DNA from: Sediminicola sp040566555
Lineage (GTDB): Bacteria > Bacteroidota > Bacteroidia > Flavobacteriales > Flavobacteriaceae
Assembly (NCBI RefSeq): GCF_040566555.1
Contig: NZ_JBEWYP010000005.1
Location: forward strand, 124,001-188,000
Reading direction: 5' to 3'
Length of the DNA: 64,000 bases
Made by a program: the position numbers and the translations under genes. This document shows positions 18,978-27,676 of this stretch, piece by piece. The first letter of the stretch is position 1. Each line of letters opens with the position of its first letter. Under the pieces are notes generated by a model that worked only from the letters and a program-made list of their open reading frames with translations, made no database searches and was not told the origin of the DNA.

Positions 18978-19679
18978 ATGAGAAAACTACCAAAAAAAGA
19001 ACTGAAGGATCTGTTTATTACTGAAGTCGCAAAAGAAGGTGGTATATGTGCCAATAGCAATCCATTTATTCTTAAAATGGGAGGCTTTAGTTATTACGTG
19101 TTTATAAAGAATATATCACCAGCTTATTATAAGAACTATCCAGATATTACTCGAGTACAACTACCAACTAGCGACAGATTTAAAGTTGTGATTGATAGCG
19201 ATTTAGAGTTTATTATTCTAGGATATGATTTAGAGAACGAAGTGTTTGTCTCATGGAATCCATACAAGATAAAGGATCGCCTGAACTCAAAGGGAAATGT
19301 ATCTCTTTACTCAAGGTTAAGTTTACAATCAGAAGTGAATGTAAATCAATTCAAAGAAGGATATTTATCAAACGGGGATAAAATAGTGCTGTTCAAAAGA
19401 GAACAGCTAAATAAATTCTTCATTGAAATTGAAAGATTTTATGAAGATTTTAGTATCTCACAGGCAAATAGGAATTATATAGGTGAAAGAGATAATCACA
19501 ACAACAATCTTGAAGTCGAGGAAATAAGAAAAATCATTGAACCTTTATTGTTGGAACATAAAGTATTGCAAGCGGTAAGTTTATTGGCTGATAAATATAA
19601 GGGTGGTCATTCTGATAGAGAATTAACATTTAAAGAATGGTTCGAAATTGTCAATGTTCATTATAAAAATCTATTTTAA
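18978..19679 (+). CDS. Hypothetical terminal protein of the MORC R-M operon
   Basis: A 233-residue protein I cannot assign to a family. The N-terminal half is a predicted alpha/beta domain with the segments FIILGYDLENEVFVSWNPYK and NVSLYSRLSLQ. The WNP...SLYSR pattern resembles sequence-specific binding domains attached to some restriction enzymes, but I cannot confirm this. After an Asn-rich linker near residue 170 comes a helical C-terminus (EEIRKIIEPLLLEHK). It follows the PD-(D/E)XK gene by 5 nt in the same direction, so it belongs to the operon. A DNA-recognition role is inference. Confidence 0.7.
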   Translation: MRKLPKKELKDLFITEVAKEGGICANSNPFILKMGGFSYYVFIKNISPAYYKNYPDITRVQLPTSDRFKVVIDSDLEFIILGYDLENEVFVSWNPYKIKDRLNSKGNVSLYSRLSLQSEVNVNQFKEGYLSNGDKIVLFKREQLNKFFIEIERFYEDFSISQANRNYIGERDNHNNNLEVEEIRKIIEPLLLEHKVLQAVSLLADKYKGGHSDRELTFKEWFEIVNVHYKNLF

Positions 19680-19999
19680 ACTCTTTGGTCTGCTTAAACA
19701 AAATGACATTTATGATTGGTTACATCATTGTTTAAATTAACAGGCACATCATAATTCAGGTTCCTTAGGTTGCCAAAGTAATTGAGTTAATAACAGACTA
19801 TATCTATCAGAAAAATTCTAAACTAATAATATGTTCAATAAGGATTTTAAAATAAGTGAAACAAGGCAATTTGAAAGTCATATTTAGACAGATTGCAAGA
19901 ACCTCGTTTTTATCATAATTCGTGTTAAGTAGAAAAAAAGCGGATGATTCCTTCACTTTTAGAGGTGTTAAGTATAAAATCTTGGAAATAAGATAAGAT
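19680..19999. other. Gene-free 320-nt spacer between the R-M operon and the HEPN-SIR2 pair
   Basis: AT-rich with no credible gene on either strand. A short frame near 19922-19994 (RKKADDSFTFRGVKYKIL) looks vaguely like the C-terminal tail of a transposase, but it has no upstream continuation. The promoter for the HEPN gene should lie in this stretch; I see no convincing TTG/TAnnTTTG pair. Confidence 0.5.
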
Positions 20000-20809
20000 A
20001 TGATAGAAACCATAAAATACGCTACCATAAGTAAGATCTACGTGAAAAATATGATTTTCTATGACAATAATAAATCTGATGAACTAATAAAACTGTGCAG
20101 ATCTTATGGCATAACATATTTGCCAGGGCAAGATAGAAAATCTTGTTATCGCCTAGTTGATAATGAATTCCATTTATCAAAGCTAACCAAGGATCTCATC
20201 TGCTATCCATATGATAGATTATTTAATGAAGCTACTCTTCGAAAATTCGAAAGTGGTAATCATGACGAAGTCATGTTTGTTATTGAAGATGATAAAATAA
20301 AGGGTGTGGTCCACGTTGTTGACTATAACACAGATTTCATCAACTATGAATTTTTTAAAGCTACCTACCAATTTGAGAACCTATTGCGCCAATTATTAAT
20401 AAATAACGGAGAAAACAATGAGAGCTTACTAAAATGGATGAGCTTGAAAGCCGAAAAAAATAATCATTGGAAAAAAAGACTTGAACAATGCGTCCCAAAA
20501 GAAGGATCGAAACTAATAGAGGAAAATTTAAGAAGAATAAATTGTAATCCATTTCAGACCTTTTTCTTAAATGATTTATTGTATTTCGTAGCTTCCAGAA
20601 AGTATGTTTCAAAAGGCTTTAGGCAAAATTTAGAATCAATAACAAGTATTAGAAATTGGGTAGCTCATAATAAAGACCTCACCCATAAGCCTCAAATAGA
20701 ACATGGCCCATTATACAGAATAGAGGAACTTAAGGAATTTGTAAATAATGCGAATACTTTTTTCAAATGCTTTGAGGAATTAGAAGAATTAATTTTATCT
20801 GAAAACTAA
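20000..20809 (+). CDS. CBS-like plus HEPN domain protein (putative RNase partner of SIR2)
   Basis: A 269-residue protein. Residues 8-112 look like a pair of CBS units: each has a helix-strand pattern ending in a hydrophobic strand (SCYRLVD and DDKIKGVVHVVDY). Residues 115-265 form an all-helical domain ending in SIRNWVAHNKD. The RNWVAH element (Arg218, His223) is the R-x4-H signature of HEPN ribonucleases. CBS pairs bind adenine nucleotides in other proteins, so the architecture suggests a nucleotide-controlled RNase. The next gene, a SIR2-like protein, starts 2 nt after its stop, so the two form an operon. The CBS call is from pattern only. Confidence 0.65.
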   Translation: MIETIKYATISKIYVKNMIFYDNNKSDELIKLCRSYGITYLPGQDRKSCYRLVDNEFHLSKLTKDLICYPYDRLFNEATLRKFESGNHDEVMFVIEDDKIKGVVHVVDYNTDFINYEFFKATYQFENLLRQLLINNGENNESLLKWMSLKAEKNNHWKKRLEQCVPKEGSKLIEENLRRINCNPFQTFFLNDLLYFVASRKYVSKGFRQNLESITSIRNWVAHNKDLTHKPQIEHGPLYRIEELKEFVNNANTFFKCFEELEELILSEN

Positions 20810-20811
20810 TA

Positions 20812-21663
20812 ATGGGGCTACTTAAAGAAACTATTATTGAATTGAACAGACCCGCTATTCTCTTGGGGAATGGAATAAATTTATTGGAAAATACGTTTAT
20901 TGATTGGAAGGCATTACTAAAAAAATTGGGAGGCAACGACATTAAATTTGAAGGTCTCACATATAATGAGATCTACAATTTCATAGAACTTAAAAAGGAC
21001 GATGACAGGAAATTAAAAAACAATGTAGCCTTGGAACTTCAATCTCCAAAAAAATCAAGATTAGCTCCACATTCTTCATTTATTGAACTTATGGTGCAAT
21101 ATGATTGCCCTGTACTTACAACTAATTTTGATTTAGCCCTTGAAACATCTAAAGATTTAGAATCTTTCAGAATAACCAAAAAAGGTTTTACAAGATATTA
21201 TCCTTGGGATATATATTCTGGAATAAGTCAATTAAAAACCCCGATAGATGGATTTGGCATATGGCATATTCACGGCATGACAAAATATTTAGATAGTATT
21301 AGATTAGGTTTAACTGATTATATGGGTAGTGTTGAAAGATCTCGTAAATGGATTCATAGAGGTCCTGATTCTCTATTTAGAGGCAAGGATCAATTATATT
21401 GGCCAGGAAAAGATTCATGGCTTCATATATGGTTTAATATGCCATTAATAATTGTTGGTATTAAATTAGAAACACAAGAGATTTTTATACGTTGGCTACT
21501 AATTGAACGCGAAAGGTATTTTAGAAAATTTGAAGTTAGACGAAGAAAAACTGTTTTTTTGAGTACTCGGAATGACACAAGAATAAATAATTTTCTTGAA
21601 AACTTAAACATAAAGCATATCACAACATCCTCTATTGATCACTATGCCCTCCTCTATTCGTGA
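20812..21663 (+). CDS. SIR2-like domain protein (putative NADase)
   Basis: A 283-residue protein consisting of little more than a SIR2-like Rossmann domain: ILLGNGINL (GxGxN, 18-25), VLTTNFDLALE (Asn105, Asp107), WHIHG (His154) and a final nucleotide-binding strand LIIVGIKLETQE (212-223). Defence-associated SIR2 domains usually degrade NAD+ when phage is sensed, causing abortive infection. The residues expected for that activity are present. There is no appended sensor or membrane part, so sensing must come from a partner, most simply the CBS-HEPN protein encoded 2 nt upstream. It is presumably cytoplasmic. Confidence 0.8.
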   Translation: MGLLKETIIELNRPAILLGNGINLLENTFIDWKALLKKLGGNDIKFEGLTYNEIYNFIELKKDDDRKLKNNVALELQSPKKSRLAPHSSFIELMVQYDCPVLTTNFDLALETSKDLESFRITKKGFTRYYPWDIYSGISQLKTPIDGFGIWHIHGMTKYLDSIRLGLTDYMGSVERSRKWIHRGPDSLFRGKDQLYWPGKDSWLHIWFNMPLIIVGIKLETQEIFIRWLLIERERYFRKFEVRRRKTVFLSTRNDTRINNFLENLNIKHITTSSIDHYALLYS

Positions 21664-21702
21664 TAAAGAAAATATTGATTGAACAAAATAAAATAATAAT
21701 AG

Positions 21703-21924
21703 ATGGCAGTATTAGGAAGAATCATTATAGTTAATAACGAGCATATCAATTTGCGTTCAGGAGACGTAGTTGGTGACGTAATTATAGACAGGGACTATTT
21801 GCAATTAAGAACCTATGCAATGGGTGATGTAGATTGCGAACGCGGTTCTAAACAAAACATTCAGTTTACCAAAGAGAAAGCACGAGAGTTTAGAGATTTA
21901 TTAAATGAATTTTTAGGTGAGTAG
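21703..21924 (+). CDS. Small hypothetical protein, probably shortened by a frameshift
   Basis: A 73-residue protein with the stretch LQLRTYAMGDVDCERGSKQN and a helical end, KAREFRDLLNEFLGE. I do not recognise the family; similar short proteins occur in accessory regions. It starts 39 nt after the SIR2 gene. Immediately at its stop another frame (shifted by -1) runs open for 55 codons, which suggests the original protein was about 128 residues. It may belong to the HEPN-SIR2 module or be an independent remnant. Confidence 0.5.
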   Translation: MAVLGRIIIVNNEHINLRSGDVVGDVIIDRDYLQLRTYAMGDVDCERGSKQNIQFTKEKAREFRDLLNEFLGE

Positions 21925-22088
21925 ATTTTTATGAATCTATTATTGCAAAAATTGAAATTGATACTGGTGAAAGGTTATTAGAAAATTTAGATAACCTTGC
22001 TAAAAATAAAGTTAGGAGTTACCTCAATAATTTAAGAAGTATTGGTGATTTTGCAATTCGAAAGCATTTTAATGCTGTTCAAGAATAA
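21921..22088 (+). pseudogene. Frameshifted C-terminal remnant following the 73-residue gene
   Basis: A 55-codon open frame with no ATG or GTG start. It encodes DFYESIIAKIEIDTGERLLE followed by a helical, charged sequence and a stop at 22086. It lies in the -1 frame relative to the preceding gene. A TGA in this frame at 21918 rules out a shift at the upstream T-run, so a simple single-base mutation is more likely than programmed slippage. Confidence 0.4.
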
Positions 22089-22143
22089 TGATAAAACAAA
22101 CATTCACACTTGATTCTAGGTTTTTATTTAATATAAATAATAA

Positions 22144-23721
22144 ATGAGCATACGTCAATTCGAAACCAACCAAGTAAAAGCACCATTTCTAGGAAAACCA
22201 CATTACCCTATATCTGGCCTAGATCAATTAGGCTTAAACTTGACTAGCGAACGTATTTTTGATTTATTACTTCCAGGACTTAATAACGTAACACAGCGCA
22301 TACGCTATTATTCTTTTTATTGCTGGTTCTTTGATTGGTATTCTACAACAATAAGAAACACTTCCCGGAGTAAACAAAATAATTATTTAAGACGTGCTGA
22401 ATTTTTACTTGCACTTATTGCAGCATTTAGAAAACAAGGAGGTGTTCCTGGAATCACAAAAGCACTAACTATTTTCGAATCTAGCGATGAGACAATTGAT
22501 CTTAAGGCAGGAACTCAGGAAGGCTCTAATAGTGAAGGCTCATATTGGAAAAATCCTCGTGGCGTACTAGGTCAGTATTACATAAGTTCCATAAAGCAAA
22601 TGGGGATTCTTGGAGATCAAGGTGATAAGGAAGGATTATATATTCGTACAGATTTCGATCATCAAACTAAAGTATCAGGGAAGCAATTGGCAGATGCTTT
22701 TATTCAAAATACCTCAGCAAGTCTTCAAATTTTCACTGAAGCCATTGAAAACAATTACATTACTAAAAGAGAACTTGCGCATTTGAGCAAAGATTTTAAT
22801 ATGCTAGTTATTCCTGGTGCCAGTATGGAAGAACAATTATTATGGAAGCTATTTTCTGGTGTAGATAGACCTAAAGAGAATCAAGAAACTTATTTTAGAA
22901 AGGAAACAATCAAATTGCTGCTTTCTAACATTACTCAATATCAGAATGAGGAAAAATACAACCAATTAAATGTTCCTTTTTCTATTTATAGTTCTGGATG
23001 GGATTCTGATTATTCTACAACTGAAAAATTATGGTACTTTTTTATTTTAGAACAGTTTTGGAGTGTTTCTTGTACAGGCTGTCTAGATGCTTTTATTAAT
23101 ATATTAGATGAAGAGTCTAGTAATAATTGGATAGATGAAATAGAATTAATTAATCATATAGTCTCAAAAGTCATAAATCTATTTGAAGCGAAAGGGGCTA
23201 ATGCACATGAGCGTTTGTTTTTTAAAAGTCCTTTTATGCAGGAATCAGTTGAAGAGTTAGTTTATCTCTCAAAAAAAGAAACTAATCCTTATATTAAAAT
23301 ATCTCTGACACTTTACGCCATACAAAAATTATTTCTCGAAAATGAGGATAGTGTTAGTGAACTTACAAACCTATCTAGCACCTTCAAAATACACACAGCC
23401 AGTAGTTTTCTTGTTGCTTATAACGATTTTGATTCAAAACGTGATTTCAATATAATTGAATTTGTTAAATATTTTATAACTCTTTACATTATTAATAGGC
23501 ATCATTTTGTTGCTTTGAGAAAGCTAAACGCAACACAAAATAGCGCTAAATTCTATAGAGAAGATGGTATGATAAGATTTGTAGATCATTTTTTTTATGA
23601 TTATTCATCACCAAGAATTCACACCTTATTTGACTTTATGCGTGACCTAAATATAATTGATTCTGAAACTACAACTTTAACAACTAAAGGTCTCGAACGA
23701 CTAAACAATCTAGAACTATGA
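22144..23721 (+). CDS. Unknown 525-residue protein coupled to a PLD-type nuclease
   Basis: I do not recognise this family. The N-terminus is rich in conserved-looking blocks: APFLGKPHYPISGLDQLGLN, FDLLLPGLNNVT and RIRYYSFYCWFFDWY. The rest is mostly helical with aromatic-rich segments and no transmembrane span. It shares a 4-nt ATGA overlap with the downstream phospholipase-D-like nuclease gene, so the two are translated together and probably work as one complex. Given the island setting it may be the sensor or DNA-binding subunit of a two-gene defence module. The PISGLD/LLPGLNN blocks would make a good search seed. Confidence 0.75.
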   Translation: MSIRQFETNQVKAPFLGKPHYPISGLDQLGLNLTSERIFDLLLPGLNNVTQRIRYYSFYCWFFDWYSTTIRNTSRSKQNNYLRRAEFLLALIAAFRKQGGVPGITKALTIFESSDETIDLKAGTQEGSNSEGSYWKNPRGVLGQYYISSIKQMGILGDQGDKEGLYIRTDFDHQTKVSGKQLADAFIQNTSASLQIFTEAIENNYITKRELAHLSKDFNMLVIPGASMEEQLLWKLFSGVDRPKENQETYFRKETIKLLLSNITQYQNEEKYNQLNVPFSIYSSGWDSDYSTTEKLWYFFILEQFWSVSCTGCLDAFINILDEESSNNWIDEIELINHIVSKVINLFEAKGANAHERLFFKSPFMQESVEELVYLSKKETNPYIKISLTLYAIQKLFLENEDSVSELTNLSSTFKIHTASSFLVAYNDFDSKRDFNIIEFVKYFITLYIINRHHFVALRKLNATQNSAKFYREDGMIRFVDHFFYDYSSPRIHTLFDFMRDLNIIDSETTTLTTKGLERLNNLEL

Positions 23722-26408
23722 AAATAGAGCGTTCTAATATTCTAGAGTTGATAGGTACAGGAAAAAATAAATATCACAGTTGTGTTATTACAAGTTATAG
23801 CATTGATTTAGCTTTTTTTGAACAGCTTATATTGCCTAGATTAAGAAACGTAGGTATAACAAATATTAATTTATTTGTTGATGCTTCTATGTTAGAGAAG
23901 TATTTAGCTTCTCACTTAAGTAGCAGTTCTAAAAAGTTCAAAGCAAATTATAGTATAACCCCTGTACATATTGTAGGAGCTTTTCATCCCAAAATGCTTT
24001 TTTTAGCAGGTTTAGACAAAGGATATCTATCTATTGGTAGCGGTAATATTACGTCAAGTGGTCTTTTATATAATGATGAAATATGGTCCTCTTTTTACAC
24101 GGGTAAAGAACGTACAGATACCCAACCTGTTTTTAATTCTGCTTGGAATTATATTCAAACATTGTCATTACACTGTTTTGATATCAACCGAACAAAAATT
24201 GGGTGGATAAATCAGCACTCTCCATGGTTAAACAAACTTGACAATATTTCTAACCTAACAAAATCTATAAAAGACGCTGTTTACAAATTATCCTATACTC
24301 AAAAAGATCATTCATTATACAAAGATGTTATTAGTGAGCTCTCTATAAATCCTAAAAGCATTAAAATCATTGCACCTTATTTTAATCGCTCTGGAGCATT
24401 TTTACAAACATTAATAGATGATTTGTCCCCTACGGAAATGCATTGTGTAGTTGACAAAGAAAATGGTTTGCTTCCCGTAGATTTCAAATCAAGTAAAAGT
24501 GAATTTTCGGACTGGAGTGACGTGATTAAAAATGAAAACTCAAAAAGTATTCAACGTCTACACGCAAAAATGATTCAAATAGAATATGCTAAAGAGACAA
24601 TTTTTATTCTAGGTAGTGCCAACGCAACTGTAGAAGCTTACGGCATAAGCAATAGATCCTTTAAAAATGATGAAGCGGTTATTACTATCAAATCTGAAAA
24701 ACCCAGAGATTTTCTTAAAGAACTTGGTATTAATATTCCAAAATTAGGAACATTGAATATACAACAAGCTAAAAATGTTGAGATCCAAGATCTAGAATTT
24801 CCAAAATTCCTTATAAGAATAAAACATGCAGAACTCAATGATCAAAACTTAAAACTCACATTGGACAAGAGTATTTCAGAACCCTACTTCTTAAGAACTT
24901 TCAATAATGCCAATGAATTAATTGAGAAATTTGAATTATCATCAGAATCTACTTTAATTCAAACAACATTAATAAAAACCGAAGGTGTGTTTAAAGTCGG
25001 CATATTCGCTTTAGAAACACTTGAAAGAATTTCAACCTTTGGGTTAATACAGAATACCAACGTACTTAAAAAATCTAATCCAGATGAACGATTAGCACGC
25101 TTACAAAGTTTTGAACATCTAGATATTTTTAATTCTTTAAACTATGAGTTAGTATTAGATTTTTTAGACCAAGAACGAATATTCAAAGAGAGTGCAACTG
25201 CTCAATATCCATCGATAGCAGAAATGGGTGTTAAAGAAGACGAGGGGGAAATAATTTCGGAAAGAGAATACAATAAAAATGCAAGCCTTGCTCTTGATGA
25301 ACAAGTTACTAGTGAAAATATTACATCTTTGGTGGAAGAGTTTCTAGACGTACTAAAGATAAGAGAAAACCAAGAAGAAATTTCTAGTAATAGTGAAGAA
25401 AAGGCTCTTAACGCTGGAGATGATGGTATTGATGAAAACACCACCTTAAAACACACTCAAAAAGACACTAGTACAAAAGAAGGTCAGCGTATTACTCATA
25501 AAATTGAAAAAACAATCAAATCTGTCTATTCTTTGATTCTAGCAAGATATCAAATTGGGATTCCACAAGAGACTCGTTCTTTGAATGCTCTTTTCATAGG
25601 ATATCATATACTATTACATTTTTGGGAGGAAACTTATACAGAAGACATAAGTACAATTAAAATACGTTATAAGAAATTAAAAAACCTCAATAAATTAGAA
25701 AATCATTTTGATCTCAAACGATTAGAATCTCAAATTGAATCTGCTATAAACGAAGTGAGTTATACTATAGATTATTCCAAACTTAATAAACTTTCACAAT
25801 TTATTGATAACCAAGAAGAATTTAAAATAACTGGCACACCATCAGAACCCATAACCCTTCATCATCCTTATATTAATGGAAAATACATAGAATCGTATAC
25901 GGATGATAATTTGATATATAATTTACTTAATAATGGTGTATCTAATATACTGCGGTCTATTAAGAACAAAGAACTACTCTTAACTGAAACCCAAAAAATT
26001 AAGCTCCTCGTGCTTACCAATCGTATTTTAAATCTCATAAAATGGAAATATAATTTTGAATATTATAAAAACCTCTTTCTTTTAAACTTGTATGAAATAA
26101 TAAAAGCTGAAGAACTTCTACTTGGAAATAACATAAAGGATCTTAAGGATATTAAGGATTCTGACATCTTCAAACAATACACGACATACAAAATGATGCT
26201 GTTAGAAGGTAAATTGACATCAGTACCACTAGGTTCACACCTCGTAAATTCTATAATTTACAGCACACAATTAGGCTTCTGCAAGCTAAAAGTGGTTAGA
26301 AAAGATAATAAAATAGATTTAGATAGTCCGTTGGGAGAAAGCTTCAATTTTGGTGATTACAGAGGATATTTTAAAGTTTTTGTTGGACAAAACATAAAGC
26401 TATTTTAA
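23718..26408 (+). CDS. Phospholipase D-like nuclease domain protein, 896 residues
   Basis: The first 310 residues hold two phospholipase-D half-sites: FHPKMLFLAG with GSGN (His90, Lys92, Asn110) and RLHAKMIQIE with GSAN (His282, Lys284, Asn302). Having both HxK motifs in one chain implies an intramolecular active site, as in PLD-type nucleases and some restriction enzymes. A region of about 200 residues follows, then an acidic linker (about 500-590, EEISSNSEEKALNAGDDG), then an all-helical C-terminus of about 300 residues with no known motif. It is coupled by ATGA overlap to the unknown 525-residue protein. Phosphodiester hydrolysis is likely; a defence role is inference. Confidence 0.8.
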   Translation: MKIERSNILELIGTGKNKYHSCVITSYSIDLAFFEQLILPRLRNVGITNINLFVDASMLEKYLASHLSSSSKKFKANYSITPVHIVGAFHPKMLFLAGLDKGYLSIGSGNITSSGLLYNDEIWSSFYTGKERTDTQPVFNSAWNYIQTLSLHCFDINRTKIGWINQHSPWLNKLDNISNLTKSIKDAVYKLSYTQKDHSLYKDVISELSINPKSIKIIAPYFNRSGAFLQTLIDDLSPTEMHCVVDKENGLLPVDFKSSKSEFSDWSDVIKNENSKSIQRLHAKMIQIEYAKETIFILGSANATVEAYGISNRSFKNDEAVITIKSEKPRDFLKELGINIPKLGTLNIQQAKNVEIQDLEFPKFLIRIKHAELNDQNLKLTLDKSISEPYFLRTFNNANELIEKFELSSESTLIQTTLIKTEGVFKVGIFALETLERISTFGLIQNTNVLKKSNPDERLARLQSFEHLDIFNSLNYELVLDFLDQERIFKESATAQYPSIAEMGVKEDEGEIISEREYNKNASLALDEQVTSENITSLVEEFLDVLKIRENQEEISSNSEEKALNAGDDGIDENTTLKHTQKDTSTKEGQRITHKIEKTIKSVYSLILARYQIGIPQETRSLNALFIGYHILLHFWEETYTEDISTIKIRYKKLKNLNKLENHFDLKRLESQIESAINEVSYTIDYSKLNKLSQFIDNQEEFKITGTPSEPITLHHPYINGKYIESYTDDNLIYNLLNNGVSNILRSIKNKELLLTETQKIKLLVLTNRILNLIKWKYNFEYYKNLFLLNLYEIIKAEELLLGNNIKDLKDIKDSDIFKQYTTYKMMLLEGKLTSVPLGSHLVNSIIYSTQLGFCKLKVVRKDNKIDLDSPLGESFNFGDYRGYFKVFVGQNIKLF

Positions 26409-26512
26409 TGCTTACACCTCAAATAACTAAATTAAACAATGATATTTAAATTATAAATTCACTTAAACCTTTTGAAATTAAAAAATTTTAACCCTGTATA
26501 ATACAGACTAAC

Positions 26513-26743
26513 ATGGAAAGACTCATGCTTTCTAAAGCAACACTAATAGGAGGATTATAATGCGAAAAATCTTTGTACTTATACAATCATAATTACAATT
26601 TAAGGAATGTTATTTCTCAGCAGCAAGCTATTTTTGATCAAGGTACAAATGTTGGTATTTTAGCCCAAGAGTTATTACCTAAAGGTGTAGATGCATCCCC
26701 TACCAGCTATTGCAAAATACAAGAATCTATTTATAAAACTTAA
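26513..26743 (+). pseudogene. Broken N-terminus of a DUF2779 / Cas4-like nuclease gene
   Basis: From ATG 26513 the frame reads LSKATLIGGL, then a TAA where the family has Gln, then CEKSLYLYNHNYNLR, FDQGTNVGILAQELLPKGVD and finally a stop at 26741. This is the N-terminal pattern of the DUF2779 proteins, which carry a Cas4-like nuclease domain and are usually several hundred residues long. Here only about 75 codons remain and one is a nonsense codon. It sits at the right end of the AT-rich island. Confidence 0.65.
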
Positions 26744-26754
26744 GATTTTATTGG

Positions 26755-27021
26755 TTATTTGGTCAGAAAAGAAGTTCTCCTACCACTAAGGCTAATGACC
26801 ATATTATCTTCAAAATTGATGGGGCTCTCTCCAAAGCGTTCCAGAAAAATTTTTCGCAAGGCCAAGAGCTTTAAAGCTTGTGCATGCACGCCCACAATAC
26901 CTATGTTAACTTCTCTGTTGTATTGTTCTAGTATAGATTTATTAGACAGGTTTATAAGGTCCCTGTAAAACGTCTTAAATGTCTCTTGGTCTCCTTTACG
27001 GGAAACAAATACGTATTTCAT
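26755..27021 (-). CDS. Small hypothetical protein
   Basis: An 88-residue cytoplasmic protein with the segments MKYVFVSRKGDQETFKTFYR and IGIVGVHAQALKLLALRKIF. I do not recognise it. It is the first minus-strand gene after the island and stands alone. Its codon use and length do not look random, but the call rests only on an intact frame with an ATG start. Confidence 0.5.
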   Translation of the reverse strand: MKYVFVSRKGDQETFKTFYRDLINLSNKSILEQYNREVNIGIVGVHAQALKLLALRKIFLERFGESPINFEDNMVISLSGRRTSFLTK

Positions 27022-27272
27022 AATACATTCTTTTTTAGGGTTAATGCATCAGGTAAAGAATAATATACAGTGGATAATCATTTGTTTTGACTGGACTGTC
27101 CGTATGCTGAACCACCGTGGCTTTTGTGCTCGGTTGGTACGCAATATTGCGCTCCTGATACTCCCCTAAAAGTAAAGATTTTTAATAACAGAACCAAAAA
27201 ATTAAAGTCATACAATCCGTATATCAATTACGTTAATTAGAATACCCCAACGTGCAATCCAGTTTGGTGAAA
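27022..27272. other. Spacer with no confident gene
   Basis: About 250 nt between two short minus-strand genes. A minus-strand frame near 27042-27180 (GEYQERNIAYQPSTKATVV) has protein-like composition but no start codon, so it may be a gene remnant. Nothing else is visible. Confidence 0.4.
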
Positions 27273-27488
27273 TTATTTTTTATTTTTATTACCATAAAAT
27301 TTTTCCGCATCCACAATTAGATTTACAATCAACAGCATCTTATCGCACTTTGGGCATTCAAAATCCATCACAGCTTCATGTATCTCTCCAAATGCCTCCT
27401 TGGTAGCACCTTTCCAACCACATTCACAAGCAAGTTGTAACGTTTCTGACTGCTTGTTATATTCTGAGACATGTATGTGTTTTGCCAT
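27273..27488 (-). CDS. Small zinc-ribbon-like protein
   Basis: A 71-residue protein with a CECGW pair and a later CPKC pair (four metal-ligand cysteines), consistent with one structural zinc ribbon. The C-terminus is lysine-rich. It is a stand-alone gene. A nucleic-acid-binding or protein-binding role is typical for such ribbons, but no specific function can be given. Confidence 0.6.
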   Translation of the reverse strand: MAKHIHVSEYNKQSETLQLACECGWKGATKEAFGEIHEAVMDFECPKCDKMLLIVNLIVDAEKFYGNKNKK

Positions 27489-27676
27489 ATATTATTTTTT
27501 GTAATTATCGCTTTAAATAGTTTTCAAAAATTAATTCACTTGACTTCATCTCATTGTCAAGCTTTTATTTTGGAGAATATACTATAACAAATACAATAAT
27601 TCTTAATTATTGAGTTTATATACTATAGCTAATGATGAATTACTGACAGTAATAAGTCAAAGCCTTTCAAAAACTT

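Noticed and set aside
19922..19996. Transposase C-terminal remnant (RKKADDSFTFRGVKYKIL)
   Set aside because: Only about 18 suggestive codons, no upstream continuation and no terminal inverted repeats.
19807..20028. Minus-strand 73-codon frame upstream of the HEPN gene
   Set aside because: Hydrophobic composition comes from AT-rich spacer and it overlaps the HEPN start; no conserved pattern.
21909..21920. Programmed -1 frameshift at the T run before the stop of the 73-residue gene
   Set aside because: The -1 frame has a TGA at 21918-21920, so slippage at the T run could not reach the downstream frame.
27042..27180. Minus-strand frame GEYQERNIAYQPSTKATVV
   Set aside because: Protein-like but without a start codon and with a stop close upstream; too little to call even as a pseudogene.
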